This document shows positions 12,901-22,096 of a stretch of DNA of 64,000 nt, piece by piece (positions within the stretch are counted from its first letter, which is position 1; every line of letters begins with the position of its first letter). Made by a program: the position numbers and the translations under genes. Source of the DNA: Symsagittifera roscoffensis (lineage: Eukaryota; Xenacoelomorpha; Acoela; Convolutidae); contig NC_087063.1 of assembly GCF_963678635.1 (NCBI RefSeq), forward strand, positions 83,439,574-83,503,573, read 5' to 3'. Under the pieces are notes generated by a model. It was not told the DNA's origin. It did no database searches and saw only the letters and a program-made list of their open reading frames with translations.

Positions 12901-14012
12901 TTATTGGCCAGTGCGCTTCTAATCACAGCTAGCGCTTTATCCACAGACTGCAGGTTTAACTTAATCAGTTCTCCCTTTCGTCTGCTCCCGATCTGCTGCG
13001 TCTCCAACGTCTTCAGTCTTTGCTCGTGATCAATTCTTATATTGTCCAGTTTCTTCAGAATATGTTTTTCCTGCTGAAGAGTCTTCGCATCTATTTTCTG
13101 TCCTTCTAACAGACTGAAGAAAGAGTCCACTGCTTCGTTGAATGTGGCGAAGCTTTCATGAGGACTGTCTAGGATATGATCAAATTTGTAGGGACTGAAA
13201 TCGAGGAAAACTTTAACCGATTTTTCCTCGCCTTCTATTTTAGCTTTGTCCAATTTATATGTCACAAAAGCTTCGTACGTCTCGGCCTTACGTAATTCGT
13301 TGAAAATAACTTCGGCCGAGTTCAAAACTTGCATAACTTTCGCAATCAGTTCTTTCGTGTCTGAAAACGCACTCACTTTAACTGCAGGCGACAGATTAAT
13401 GGCTCTCAAACTATGGTCAATCAAAGATGGTCCATACAAGGTGTGTGGGATGAGTACTCGCTTCAGAGGGTCACTAGGCTTACATTTCAAAAACAGTTCT
13501 TCCAAGTATGGTTCTGTCAACAACGGCGCCTCCTTTTTTGCTTCTTCGTGCGGGTATTTCTGACCTACAATGAACTTGACATCTGTGTTCTGGTCTGTTC
13601 TCGGCCTCAGTGCATTCAAAATGTTGTAGTCAGCGTCACATAGAAATATATTTCCTCTGTCGTAAAACTCGACGATCACGTGATACAGTATCGAGCTAAA
13701 CCCGAACTGGAAATCGACTATTCTATCAACACCTAGTTGTTTGATATCCATCAGAAACTTATTCCTCGTGTGTTTTCTCAACTTCATCGAGAAACTGGAC
13801 GGGGCGGGACTCTTTGGCCACTCGTATGTAGTTAGATGGAACCGAATTCCACTCTCAATCAGAAGCGTTCGTTTCACTTCATCTTTTGAAAATTTCAGCA
13901 GATAAGTTCGATTGTTCACGTCGTAAATATTGCCAACACGACTTCCCTTCACGCATGTGTTCAACTCGTTGATGGCCGCAAATATGTCAATAGTAGAAAA
14001 ACGGTTCTTCAT
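811..14012 (-). CDS. NEMF: NEMF/Rqc2-family ribosome quality control factor (6 exons, 3' end outside window)
   Basis: The exons are 12663-14012, 10719-10867, 7751-7952, 4625-4927, 1386-1697 and 811-957, all with GT-AG junctions and agreeing phases, giving 821 codons. The product binds the obstructed 60S subunit with peptidyl-tRNA and Listerin and elongates C-terminal tails on stalled chains in the cytosol (family knowledge). Domains seen in order: an NFACT-N domain (about residues 1-400, with D9 and the D96-R97 pair equivalent to residues needed for tailing in yeast Rqc2), a coiled coil, an NFACT-R domain starting at the YWFEKFLWF motif with HADIHGATS and [10 protein letters not shown], then an acidic linker. 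The basic tail and NFACT-C are not in the window. The start ATG at 14012 gives MKNRFSTID, matching the family start. Introns of up to 2.9 kb are full of repeats. Family identity is very secure. Confidence 0.95.
1386..1697 (-). CDS. NEMF: NEMF exon 5 (acidic linker)
   Basis: This exon is 312 nt (104 codons), phase 0, with a strong acceptor (tgtttcag) and a GT donor. It is low-complexity and rich in Asp, Glu, Asn and Gln, as expected between NFACT-R and NFACT-C. Assignment rests on phase, position and composition rather than on a recognisable motif. Confidence 0.8.
1698..4624. other. NEMF intron between exons 4 and 5
   Basis: No convincing gene is present. A tRNA-like B-box segment (tcggattcgaatctgcgacc) lies at about 1830-1855. 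A single monomer of the satellite that is tandem at 36925-38130 lies at about 3770-3925. Fragments with the aagcggagcttcgc palindrome occur near 2195-2215 and a related one near 3940-3960. Confidence 0.5.
4625..4927 (-). CDS. NEMF: NEMF exon 4 (end of NFACT-R)
   Basis: This exon is 303 nt (101 codons), phase 0 at both ends, with a consensus gtaagt donor. It encodes [20 protein letters not shown], then the [20 protein letters not shown] region and the HKGERGP end of NFACT-R, all strongly matching the family. Confidence 0.95.
4950..5300. repeat. Degenerate tandem repeat, about 150-bp period
   Basis: About two diverged units are present, each with aaaaacggtcaaa, a tttccataa block, ggccgctt and a late aattggcagggt-like block. 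The same unit forms a longer array at 8595-9375 in the next intron of the same gene. Confidence 0.6.
5380..6735. repeat. Satellite array, nine units of about 153 bp
   Basis: The phrase cacctgttttctacatacac recurs at about 5465, 5622, 5775, 5928, 6081, 6233, 6387, 6539 and 6692, giving nine units of 152-157 bp with a few per cent divergence. Each unit carries cttgttgtcgtcgaa and aatcaaaaattaac. A broken tenth unit follows at about 6790-6862. The array lies in the intron between NEMF exons 3 and 4. ORFs inside it are repeat artefacts. Confidence 0.93.
7751..7952 (-). CDS. NEMF: NEMF exon 3 (start of NFACT-R)
   Basis: This 202-nt exon encodes the YWFEKFLWF start of the NFACT-R domain, the GGHDQQQNE segment and the HADIHGATS motif. 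The acceptor is tttcag and the donor is gtgagt in phase 0. A short inverted-repeat element lies immediately upstream of the acceptor (7964-8167). Confidence 0.95.
7964..8167. mobile_element. MITE-like inverted-repeat element
   Basis: The ends cccgggttgacctc and ggccaacccgag are near-complementary, and the inside is a large imperfect palindrome with matching arms around ggtagtcataa (8082-8095) and ttatgactacc (8140-8150), and tttgcataca opposite tgtatgcaaa. The length is about 204 bp. It abuts the NEMF exon 3 acceptor. No transposase is encoded. Confidence 0.65.
8595..9375. repeat. Degenerate tandem repeat, about 150-bp period
   Basis: Roughly five diverged units share aaaacggtcaaa, a ccataacttt-like block, a gagcttcc(c)aca block and a ctcaa..tggcagggta block. 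It is related to the array at 4950-5300. It lies in a NEMF intron. Confidence 0.6.
9990..10265. repeat. Dispersed SINE-like repeat copy
   Basis: It shares ordered blocks with 1-215, 30760-31140 and 32820-33170: gccgacaatctttgagcagac, a block with agcgcaaa and cagtgatg, and cttgttcccgattacaagac. It lacks the central tRNA-like block present in the 30.9-kb and 33-kb copies. Confidence 0.6.
10719..10867 (-). CDS. NEMF: NEMF exon 2 (coiled coil)
   Basis: This 149-nt exon encodes [12 protein letters not shown] followed by a Lys/Glu-rich helix, the segment of NEMF that links NFACT-N to NFACT-R. It starts in phase 0 after an AG at 10868-10869 whose pyrimidine tract is poor, and it ends at a GT in phase 2, which matches exon 3. 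The upstream boundary could move by a few codons. Confidence 0.9.
10868..12662. other. NEMF intron 1
   Basis: No gene is supported. The short open frames here do not resemble anything I know and carry no splice-supported exon. Confidence 0.5.
12663..14012 (-). CDS. NEMF: NEMF exon 1 (NFACT-N domain)
   Basis: This exon is 1350 nt, exactly 450 codons, ending at a GT donor at 12662-12661 in phase 0. It encodes the whole NFACT-N/FbpA-like domain, the middle helices ([13 protein letters not shown] region) and an acidic stretch rich in Glu, Asp and Ser just before the donor. The reading frame stays open past the donor to about 12600, but those last codons do not resemble the family and are read as intron. 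Confidence 0.95.
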
Positions 14013-14125
14013 TTTAAGTTCACATTAGTTTTCTAAAATCACAGTTCAGAAGTTGAGAGCTTTCATTAAAACATTATGGTTTCAAATTATGCGTGGACTT
14101 CAGATTTTTGCGAAGGAAAACTCGT

Positions 14126-15050
14126 TCAATTTTTCTTGTTGAACCTCTTTGATTTCCTGGGAACTTACATTACCTAGAACTTCAAAATAGAGAGGTGTTC
14201 ACATGCCTTCACCCCCCCCCCCCCTAAACCTGCTACTGGTTGTGCAAAAATAAACAATATTTTCTTCAACTCTATTCAAATTAAGTACAAAATGTCAGCT
14301 ATTCCACATAAATTAGAAACAACATATTAAGACTATTTACAATCAATCAAATCTCATCATGACAAACGGCCACACAAACAGCACAGTGATCATAGGTCTT
14401 AATAAGGATAAGAAAAAAGTTGAAACTCCTCAAATGATCAGTCAGAAAAATATTGGTTGACAATAAAAAAACGAAAAAAAAAACAACTATGGGCGAAAAG
14501 TTTTTAAGGCAATTTAAAAAAAAACAGGCCAACAAAAGCGTTTTTCGGCCTTTTCCTGGAAAGCTTTGACCAAAAAAGCGCGTTTTTTCGGCGTGCGCTA
14601 CCCCCTAAAAATAAGTTTACATTGGCGCCGTAGGCTCCATAAGAAAAATTTTAAGGTCAGTCAGCCAAAAATGGATATCTCAAAATTGTACAAAGGGGAA
14701 CCCTTTCGGCTGGCAGGGGTTGGAAACCCCTGCTGGGGAAGCTTCCGCCCCCCTCCTAAATCCGCTGATGCTGTAGAACCTCTCTACACGCTTTTTAGGG
14801 GGAAAATGAGTAACAACAACAAAGGTGAAATTCTAGTTCTTTTGATTTCTTTTTGTTCAAACTACAGTTTTGGTTCTGGAAATCATGATGATAAAATCGA
14901 AATAAGCGACGTGGACTTTTTCAAAGAAAAGTCGTTCACTTTTTCTGGTTGAACCCCACTAATTGCCTGAGACATTACATTACCTAGAACTTCAAAATAG
15001 AGAAGGGTTCACATGCCTTCACCCCCTCCCCTAAATCTGAAACTGGTCGC
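14126..15050. repeat. Pair of direct repeats flanking about 0.7 kb
   Basis: About 115 bp at 14126-14250 is repeated at 14930-15050 in direct orientation with roughly 85 per cent identity. Shared blocks include tacctagaacttcaaaatag and acatgccttcaccccc. The unique part between them has no recognisable coding sequence. It could be a small LTR-like element or a segmental duplication. Confidence 0.6.
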
Positions 15051-15094
15051 GGTAAAATAATTAATAGTTTTAAACAGAAAACACAAAAAAGTAT

Positions 15095-15730
15095 ATAAAA
15101 AAAAGAAAACGTGCCGGCGAAAAGCTCGAATCTGCCACGATTGACGAGTTGTTCCATGTCATAAGTGGCGATAATACAGCTGATACCGGTACACGGGGAA
15201 TTTCTTCGGAATCAAGGATAGTAGCTGGGTTATGGGGCAGAGCATTCACGGGACTAAGGCCATTCAAACCCAATCCAGATCTGATCAATAACATCCGGTT
15301 AAAGGGTCCGTCAAGCGATGAAGATAATTGTTTGGAGACATCTACCTTCGCCAACGATGTTGCATCAATCAAACCTCCGATCATCTCGAGCTGGATATTG
15401 CGAAGAAGAAGAATACACAAATTGCTCAAATCAACTGATTTCGCGTCGAAATGAAACTACTTACCTTTGGTAAATCCATTAAGAGCAAGAGCAAGATATC
15501 CTCGTACTCACCGTTCTTGGTCCGGCTGATATCCTTCGGCCCTTTTGGCCACATAAGACGTTTAATAGACACCAAGTTTGATACTAAAGAACCCATTTTG
15601 CTTGACGCCCGGTATACATTATTTCGTTTGTTGGCTCCACTTTTTTCCTCCATAAGTAAGGACTATTTTGGTCCATATTACGTTCCCATTCGTAGTAGCA
15701 CTGAGAAGAAATGGGTTTTCTTTTCACTTG
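15095..15730 (+). pseudogene. Decayed BEL/Pao-like retrotransposon integrase fragment
   Basis: In one plus frame near 15100-15260 a DNTADTGTRGIS motif matches the NPAD-x-x-TRG motif found at the RNase H/integrase junction of BEL/Pao and related retrotransposons. In the next open stretch KEPILLDARY is followed by KDYFGPYYV and STEKKW, matching the start of the integrase core (D-[FY]-F-G-P-[FY]). The zinc-binding segment between them is missing, so the fragment has a deletion, and similarity ends near 15730. No LTR was found. It is a relic in the intergenic region upstream of NEMF. Confidence 0.7.
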
Positions 15731-15731
15731 C

Positions 15732-15901
15732 CGCACCACCAGGGCTGTACATCTCAAGTTTGTGCCGTCACTATACACCAGCTCATGTGAATAGGCATCG
15801 AGCGTTTCAGTGCACCGCGCTACGATTCGCAAGGAGGGGAAATCTGTAAGAGCAGAGCCAAGTGTTAGAAAGGCTAGCACCAACAGCGTGGGAAGCAGCA
15901 T
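15732..15901 (-). CDS. Orphan first exon of a possible small secreted protein
   Basis: An ATG at 15901 opens a strongly hydrophobic N-terminus (MLLPTLLVLAFLTLGSALT) typical of a signal peptide, followed by about 40 residues with two cysteines. A possible donor (caa|gtgaaa) lies at about 15731. It abuts the end of the integrase relic on the opposite strand. I found no second exon and do not recognise the protein. Chance is a real alternative. Confidence 0.25.
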
Positions 15902-16731
15902 GTAGATTTGCGGTTATGTATAAAAAAAATCGAAGGAGTGACGGCCGATTACCACCTGTTCAAAGCTTTTTTAGATTTTGTGTTTTACACGCTAGAAAAC
16001 AGATTAATCTAAAAAGCTTTGAAAACGTTTTTCTCGGCACTGAGACAACTTTTTGAAATTTTTTTTGTCTTTGAGATCACGACTGAGAAGGCTTGAGTAT
16101 AATATTTCACTCAACCTTAATCCAAGATTATTTGCGTTACCTAATTTGCGTGAAAAAAAAGTAAAAAAACTAAACACCAGAAGACAAAGGTCCTCCCCGT
16201 GCTAAATTGTCAAAAGTAATTAAAAGCAATTCGTGTATTCATATTTTTTCTTTTCTTCCCAAGTTACTGTAAAAAGTTCCGAGAAAAATTCTTGATTTCT
16301 GAAAAACCCATTTTCAGTTTCTTTTCTGAGAAAAATATTTTTCGAAAAAAAATTTTATATTTAGATTGAGAAGATAGGGGTCTTCAGCAGACTGCAACAC
16401 CAATCATCAAAATGAAGTTTGGAGACTTAGTTTTTATGCTTTTTGAGATTCACAAATTTTGAGTTTTCACAAAAAAATGTTCTTAAATGCACTACAAAAA
16501 ATCTCCAAACAAGAGCCGCCAATTCCCATTACCATCGTCACCACCATCAACGAAAAAATTATCGGCATAAAGGACGACTCAACAAAAAAAATCAATAGAA
16601 AGAAACACGAAATTGTGGGAAAAAAACTGAATTAAAAATAAACTAATATTCAACTGTTGCTTTAGTAATTATCTTTGCTTGCATTTATGTCTTAAACTTT
16701 ATGCTCTTATTTGTTGCAAATTGTGTTTTTC
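15902..16731. other. Intergenic, nothing recognised
   Basis: AT-rich sequence with no splice-supported exon and no clear repeat. Confidence 0.5.
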
Positions 16732-17070
16732 CTATTTTGAGAGATAGAGGTAAAAGTTGTCGATCACAACGTGAAGATAGCCGCCTATCACAAACAAAAC
16801 TTTATGGTGTCGGCCGCTTAGCGGGCTGTGTATGGATGCCCAGCTAAGATTGCGTCCTTCTTCCACGAACGCTACTTGATCGTCTGCACATTTGAAGCTG
16901 TCTTTGCCAAAAAGAACTGTTTCTTTTAACATCTTGCCAAAAAAAAACTTATCATCTTTAAAAAAGGTTACTTTGGAAGAATCTGGCAAGATCTTTTGAA
17001 GCAATGCATCTTCTTTTTGAGTATCTTGCAAGATCTTGCAAGATAACCTCCCTTGCCTTGATCGACTAGA
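16732..17070 (-). pseudogene. Unidentified open frame cut by LTR insertion
   Basis: An open minus frame of about 110 codons runs from the left edge of the truncated LTR to a stop at 16732. It has varied composition (SWASIHSPLSGRHHKVL segment) and looks more protein-like than its surroundings, but the upstream end is replaced by the LTR. I do not recognise it; it may be part of another transposable element. Confidence 0.3.
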
Positions 17071-17560
17071 TATTACGCTAGCAAAACTATATACGTCGGA
17101 CAAAAGGCTTGCTAGGAATAAAGGGTCCTTTCTACTTTCTATCTTAGAAAGTAAATCTAAAATTCGCTGAGAAATATTTTATTAGAAAAGAAGTTAGTAT
17201 GAATTTACAGCAAGTTGCCTTTTGACTCAATATCTATTTTAAGGGTGAGATTAGAGATATTTTTACTGAGAGTAGAAATTATTTTAGAGATTGGTTGGGG
17301 TGGTTGAAGAGAGTGGTGTTGGTGTTAGAAGAGATATTGTTGGGAATGAATTCCCGTAGTTTTGAGCTTCTATTTATACTCAGATGGAAAATCGTACCAC
17401 TTTTCGTATCAAATGAGAAGTTACTTCTTAACTTCGTATTCTCTATTCGTACATTCGTATTTTACGAGAATAAAGTTTCGTTTGCTCGTATTTTACGAGA
17501 GGAATCGTTAATATTCGCATTGAATGAGAATAGTCGTTTCAATTCTTAATGCTTAAAACG
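17071..17560 (-). repeat. LTR copy 1, truncated
   Basis: It matches bases 1-490 of the other two LTRs from tattacgctagc and then breaks at a cgt microhomology into the middle of the envelope gene. The left flank (gatcgactaga) is unique DNA. Confidence 0.85.
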
Positions 17561-18324
17561 TCTAAGGATGTTGTTTCACATGCATTTGTAGACACTGGAC
17601 GGGGCAAAGGAATGTTTTGCCAATTATTGACTGTTACATCTTTGAGGTTAACAGTCAGAGTTACATTTTGCATGTAAGTTTCAAAAGTGTCCAATTCAAT
17701 CCAAGAACGGCCATCACATTCGTTATGATGTTTGCCGTCAAATTTGCCAGCATGAGCATTGGTTACTGTTTTAACATTAAATTTGAAAGGAATATTTCCA
17801 ATACTAGCATAGCCTAGGTTAAGATAGCCTCTGTCGGCGGCCGATTTACATTGATCGGCAGATAAATGGAGATCAGTAGTGATCATATTTTGTCGAGCGT
17901 CGATACCACTCGAATCAAAAGAATCGCAGAACCAACGCATTGATTGGTGTTTGATTCGACACATTGTCGCATTTACTTTTGTGCGATAATGTCTCTGATA
18001 TAGAGTAACATAAGCATGGGTTACTTTAATATTTTCTGGTTGGACTTCGCAAGGTGCTACTTTATTTAGAGAGAACATTTTGTTAGAAGTCATTAGTTGA
18101 CAATCATAATGAGCAACCCGAAGATTATTTGCATTATTTGCATATAATTGTTCTTTCGGATCAAATGCTGAGGTTTGATTCGAAAGTATTATTAGAGTTA
18201 AAAGACCAACCAAATAAATTTTTTGCAAATTTATTTTTTGGTGGTGAATGATAAAAAAAGAATTTTTAAAATTACTCACTTTAAGCATTTCCTCGAGAGT
18301 GGTTAGAACAGGATCTTGGTCCAT
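17539..18324 (-). pseudogene. env: Envelope-like gene, 3'-truncated (left unit)
   Basis: Second copy of the envelope gene. Its N-terminal 250 or so codons are open and keep the frame that is broken in the right copy. A deletion then joins the middle of the ectodomain to LTR sequence at about 17560, so the rest of the ectodomain, the anchor and the 3' accessory ORFs are lost. The last few codons and stop are LTR-derived. Confidence 0.75.
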
Positions 18325-18796
18325 TAGTTCACCAGTTCACTATTTGGATTTGTCATTTTGTGGATTTTTTGTGATGGGAAATCTGAGTTAGATTTCAATT
18401 TTTGTTGAGGAATTTAGCAGATTTACTTTTTGGAGAGAGAGGTTTTGAATGCAAGATGTGGAATTGAGCAAGAATGAAAACAACTGTATATCAGTTAGTT
18501 TTTAAAGGCTGTTTTTGCTTTTTTGCAAATCTAAGCTCTGATTGGTCGTTGTTATTCGGCGTCTTTCGGAAGTGACTTTTTTTAAGTCGTAATTCCTTCG
18601 CCATTCGTTTTGTAATGTTGTGGTTTTTTCCACTCTGGTTTAATGTCGTGGTTTTTCCACTTAGTTTTGATTTGTTGAGATCTAGCAGTGAAATGATTTT
18701 TATTCGTTTATGCTGATGTTAATTTTTAACAACTGCATTTCCCTTCCCTATTGGAGGATGCAAATGAAAAAAAAACATCTCTTCATAAAAGAGGAC

Positions 18797-18832
18797 TAAA
18801 AGCAACATCATTTGTTTGCTTTCCGTTCAGTT
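18797..18832 (+). promoter_or_regulatory. Candidate promoter of the antisense gene
   Basis: TAAAAG at 18797 lies 32 nt before the A of TCAGTT (18827-18832), which fits the invertebrate initiator consensus. The same arrangement is at 24784-24819 in the right unit. The ATG is about 50 nt downstream. Confidence 0.4.
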
Positions 18833-18878
18833 TTAACTATCTGTATTTTATCCTCAAAAAAATTTTTCTTCGTCCAAA

Positions 18879-19235
18879 ATGAATTTTATCGATCCTGAAG
18901 ATAATCTGGTGGACTTCCCGGAGAAGTTTCTGAACTTACGGGATGAGCTAAATTTCAAACATGAAGCCTTGCTGGAGGACAAGGAAGTCGAGAGAAGGAT
19001 GGCAATCTACGACGGGCTAGTAGAGAAAGGGGCAAACTTAACGCCTATGGAATTTATGATATTTATGGACCGGAGTTATATCTTTAAGTATCCGGTACTG
19101 AATGCCGAGGAATTATTTGAGCTGGGCTCAATTAAGAGTAGGTTTCTCGCCAAGAAACTATGGAGCCCATGGAGTGGAGTCAATGTGGTTTCACAAGAAA
19201 CAATGGACTTTTTGTCCTTATTCTTTGGAGAGGAT
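18879..19235 (+). CDS. Antisense LTR-element gene, exon 1 (left unit)
   Basis: This is the copy of 24866-25222, with only a few substitutions (for example Lys versus Gln at the SI[K/Q]SRF site) and no frame damage. Donor GAT|gtaagt is kept. Confidence 0.65.
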
Positions 19236-19342
19236 GTAAGTTTGTTTTACAATACACCCAATTTTTTAAAAAATATATATAAAATTTTTTTTTTTATTCA
19301 AGTGGCATGGCAACATAGAAATCGTATATAAATTTGTTTTAG

Positions 19343-19441
19343 TTTCAAGAAGATTTCTTCAGAAAGCCAGCAATAGAAGAAGAATTTAGGAGAAAGATAG
19401 AGCTGGATATCATGTTAGAAGAAATCTATCAAGCTTGGTGA
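19343..19441 (+). CDS. Antisense LTR-element gene, exon 2 (left unit)
   Basis: Copy of 25328-25426, with the same acceptor, length and stop; the intron is 107 nt. Candidate AATAAA signals lie at 19662 and 19700. Confidence 0.6.
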   Translation, partial: FQEDFFRKPAIEEEFRRKIELDIMLEEIYQAW

Positions 19442-19718
19442 AGGCCTTATTCAGCGCTGCAGTTTGCAGTGAGGAGCCTGAGTAGGGCCGCTGAAAACTC
19501 TCTGGAAAAGATGGCGGCTGTTAAACTAGTCAAATCTTACACGGATATAAAATCTAATCTTTATAAAAGTTATTTTTAAATCTATTTATAAATATGTTTA
19601 TTTTTGGTGTTTCGTGGTTTTATTAAAAACAAAATATTTATAAAAGAGAAAAGAAAAGGCCAATAAAAAAAGAATGTTAAAAAATATTAGTTTTTGCCAA
19701 ATAAATAGTTGGTGTTTA

Positions 19719-19886
19719 TTATTTCTTTTTAAATTTGCCAATTATACTTGATGGAATTGTAGTTCCATAAAAGTTTGTAGGACGATTTGTCCATTTAGGT
19801 CTTTTGGATTCAGAAAGTGATCCAGGTGCGGATCGAGTGTTCTCATAGAAGCTTTCCTGAGGATGGGATATTGGGGTATCAGCCAT
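19719..19886 (-). CDS. 55-codon ORF downstream of 5' LTR (left unit)
   Basis: Second copy of the ORF at 25704-25871, with the same start and stop and at least one Trp/Arg difference. Conservation of the open frame in both units is the only evidence of function. Confidence 0.45.
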   Translation of the reverse strand: MADTPISHPQESFYENTRSAPGSLSESKRPKWTNRPTNFYGTTIPSSIIGKFKKK

Positions 19887-20087
19887 TTTATATTTAGCTT
19901 GAAATTTAAAAAAAGAAAGATAGAAAAGTTTTTAAATTTGTTAAGAAAATTTAAATTTCCGATTTGGAAATTTATTACTTCTCTTTATTTGTAAGAGAAA
20001 TTTCAACAATTCTCCAGAGAATTGGAATCTTTGCTTTTTTATCTCTTTTTGAGACTTTAGCAATTTTTGCGAATTTTTAGAAGGTGA

Positions 20088-20105
20088 GCCTCACTGGTCG
20101 CACCA
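20088..20105 (-). other. Primer-binding-site-like sequence (left unit)
   Basis: It is identical to the site at 26073-26090, again 3 nt from the end of the LTR on the minus strand, which supports the minus orientation of the element. Confidence 0.65.
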
Positions 20106-20108
20106 ATT

Positions 20109-20741
20109 TATTACGCTAGCAAAACTATATACGTCGGACAAAACGCTTGCTAGGAATAAAGGGTCCTTATTACTTTCTATCTTAGAAAGTAAATCTAAAA
20201 TTCGCTGAGAAATATTTTATTAGAAAAGAAGTTAGTATGAATTTACAGCAAGTTGCCTTTTGACTCAATATCTATTTTAAGGGTGAGATTAGAGATATTT
20301 TTACTAAGAGTAGATATTATTTTAGAGATTGGTTGGGGTGGTTGAAGAGAGTGGTGTTGGTGTTAGAAGAGATATTGTTGGGAATTAATTCCCGTAGTTT
20401 TGAGCTTCTATTTATACTCAGATGGGAAATCGTACCACTTTTTGTATCAAATGAGAAGTTACTTCTTAAATTCGTATTCTCTATTCGTACATTCGTATTT
20501 TACGGGAAGAAAGTTTCGTATGCTCGTATTTTACGAGAGGAATCGTTAATATTCGCATTGAATGAGAATAGTCGTTTCAATTCTCAATGCTTAAAACGTT
20601 ATACGAATTATTCCAATAGCATTTCCCTTCCTTTTGCAAGGGAATAAAAAAATATTTCTTTTGTGGTGGCGGCGGCGTCACATTTTGTGAACGCAATAAA
20701 ATAATTCATGTTTCTGTTTCTATTTGAAATCAGAACATATC
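20109..20741 (-). repeat. LTR copy 2 (633 bp)
   Basis: It is the same length as copy 3 and nearly identical. On the minus strand it starts atatgttctg and ends gctagcgtaata. Plus-strand open frames inside it are not considered genes. Confidence 0.88.
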
Positions 20742-20756
20742 CATCCTCCTATTTGG
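20742..20756 (-). other. Polypurine-tract-like sequence
   Basis: On the minus strand aaataggaggatgg directly precedes LTR copy 2, where plus-strand priming would occur. It is short and not purely purine. Confidence 0.45.
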
Positions 20757-21280
20757 AGAGGAAAAAAACTGAAACTTTCATTTTTATTACTTTCACTTGA
20801 ATAGTGGGGTAATTGTTGATCGATTGAAGCTTTTTCTTTCAATCTCATAAAGTTGGTTCAATAGTTTGTTGGTATTACAGGTAGCAGATGTTTTTGAACA
20901 ACTGATACTTTGAGTCAGGCTTGAATGAATATAAATACATCAGTTACATTTATAAATCAAAATAGAGTTTACACAACCAAGGGATTTAACTATAAAATTA
21001 AATACATCAAAATTATTTGTTTCTCAAAAGTTTGAAGGTTAGTTTTATTCCTTGAACATTCTTTTTCCGAAGTCTCCTTTTCTTCTTGAAGTATGTGAAG
21101 TCTTGAAATATGTGAAGTGAGTGTCCATATGCGTAATAAGGGGAGGACTGGTTCATACAAAAGGGTGTATTTTTTGTTTTTTTTATAAAAGTCAAACTTG
21201 TTGAGAAAGGCAAAATTAATAGCTATACTACATAGCTATATAAAGCGAAAGAATAAATGTTTAAATGAAAGGATAAATTT

Positions 21281-21502
21281 TTACAATTTTCCTTCCAACC
21301 GGGCTATAAGTTGGTGATTTTTTGTTTTCAAATTGTGGATTTGCTTTTTCAGCTCCCGGAATTGGTGCGTTTCATGTATATGACTGCGCTGAATTTGCTC
21401 AGTATAGTCATCTAACTGGGGGGTTTGTAATTTTGCTGTCAGATATTTTGCTGGGACATAGATTTTTTGATATTCAAGAAGGGAATTAGTTATGGAGTAC
21501 AT
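21281..21502 (-). CDS. 73-codon coiled-coil ORF at 3' end of the element
   Basis: The last third (LKKQIHNLKTKNHQLIARLE) has leucine/isoleucine heptads and would form a coiled coil. The ATG at 21502 follows a possible acceptor (aaattag). It lies between the accessory exon and the 3' LTR. Unrecognised. Confidence 0.35.
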   Translation of the reverse strand: MYSITNSLLEYQKIYVPAKYLTAKLQTPQLDDYTEQIQRSHIHETHQFRELKKQIHNLKTKNHQLIARLEGKL

Positions 21503-21529
21503 TTTTTTATAGGGTGATAGGCTTCTAAT

Positions 21530-21682
21530 TTAAAAACGATTGATTAATGGATTCAAAGCATAATTGAGATCCATATCGAAGCCGGGATTACTGTTAGAAT
21601 TAATGTATCGTTCCCTTTCTAACTGTATATGTAATTTAGTATGAAATTCAGTGGGGTGTAAGGGCTGTCGCCTAATGGTCAT
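21530..21682 (-). CDS. 50-codon ORF overlapping the accessory exon stop
   Basis: It starts at ATG 21682, overlapping the TGA of the accessory exon, and encodes MTIRRQPLHPTEFHTKLHIQ at its start. It may be a separate ORF, or the accessory reading frame continued after a shift. Only one copy exists in the window. Confidence 0.3.
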   Translation of the reverse strand: MTIRRQPLHPTEFHTKLHIQLERERYINSNSNPGFDMDLNYALNPLINRF

Positions 21683-22017
21683 TGGACATTGAGAAGTTGA
21701 TACCGTTTTTTAATTTTGGAATTCGAGGGAACCAGGGGTATTTTGAAATCAGGGGGTGAAATTTTTAGGGGTGGTGGCTTTGATGCTGTAGTTATTGGGA
21801 CAGCTGAATTGGTTTGAAGTAGTGGCTCAACGAAGGATCGTGTTGAGGTTGGCTTTGCAGTGGGTGTTGTAGTAGTAGTAGAAACAGTTGGTTGTTGAGT
21901 GAGTGCTGAAATCTGCGAGTCCAGTGGATCAGTTGGTGGCAGGAGTGAGAGAAGGTCCTCAAAATCTCTCAAGTCGTCATCAAGTGATGCGTCCCTAGTT
22001 GAATCAGTTGGTATATC
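21679..22017 (-). CDS. Accessory exon, acidic and Ser/Thr/Pro-rich
   Basis: It is preceded by a good acceptor (tattctactgttctag) and has no ATG at its start, so it is probably a spliced exon. It opens with an acidic run (DASLDDDLRDFEDLLSLL), passes through a TTTTTPTAKPTS low-complexity stretch and ends in a basic KIKKR segment. Acidic and hydrophobic runs plus a basic patch suggest a transcription activator, as in complex retroviruses, but no homology was recognised. Confidence 0.45.
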   Translation of the reverse strand, partial: DIPTDSTRDASLDDDLRDFEDLLSLLPPTDPLDSQISALTQQPTVSTTTTTPTAKPTSTRSFVEPLLQTNSAVPITTASKPPPLKISPPDFKIPLVPSNSKIKKRYQLLNVQ

Positions 22018-22096
22018 CTAGAACAGTAGAATTTTTTTATTAGACTGGGTTTGTTGGGTGATCCAAGTTTTGAAATCTTCTCTCAAAACTTGTTAA

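Noticed and set aside
12802-13643. Plus-strand frames opposite NEMF exon 1
   Set aside because: Antisense shadows of an unambiguous conserved exon.
20333-20647. 104-codon plus-strand frame within the LTR, present in all three LTR copies
   Set aside because: It lies wholly in LTR sequence on the strand opposite to the element, is truncated in copy 1, and has no start context or domain; repetition comes from the LTR itself.
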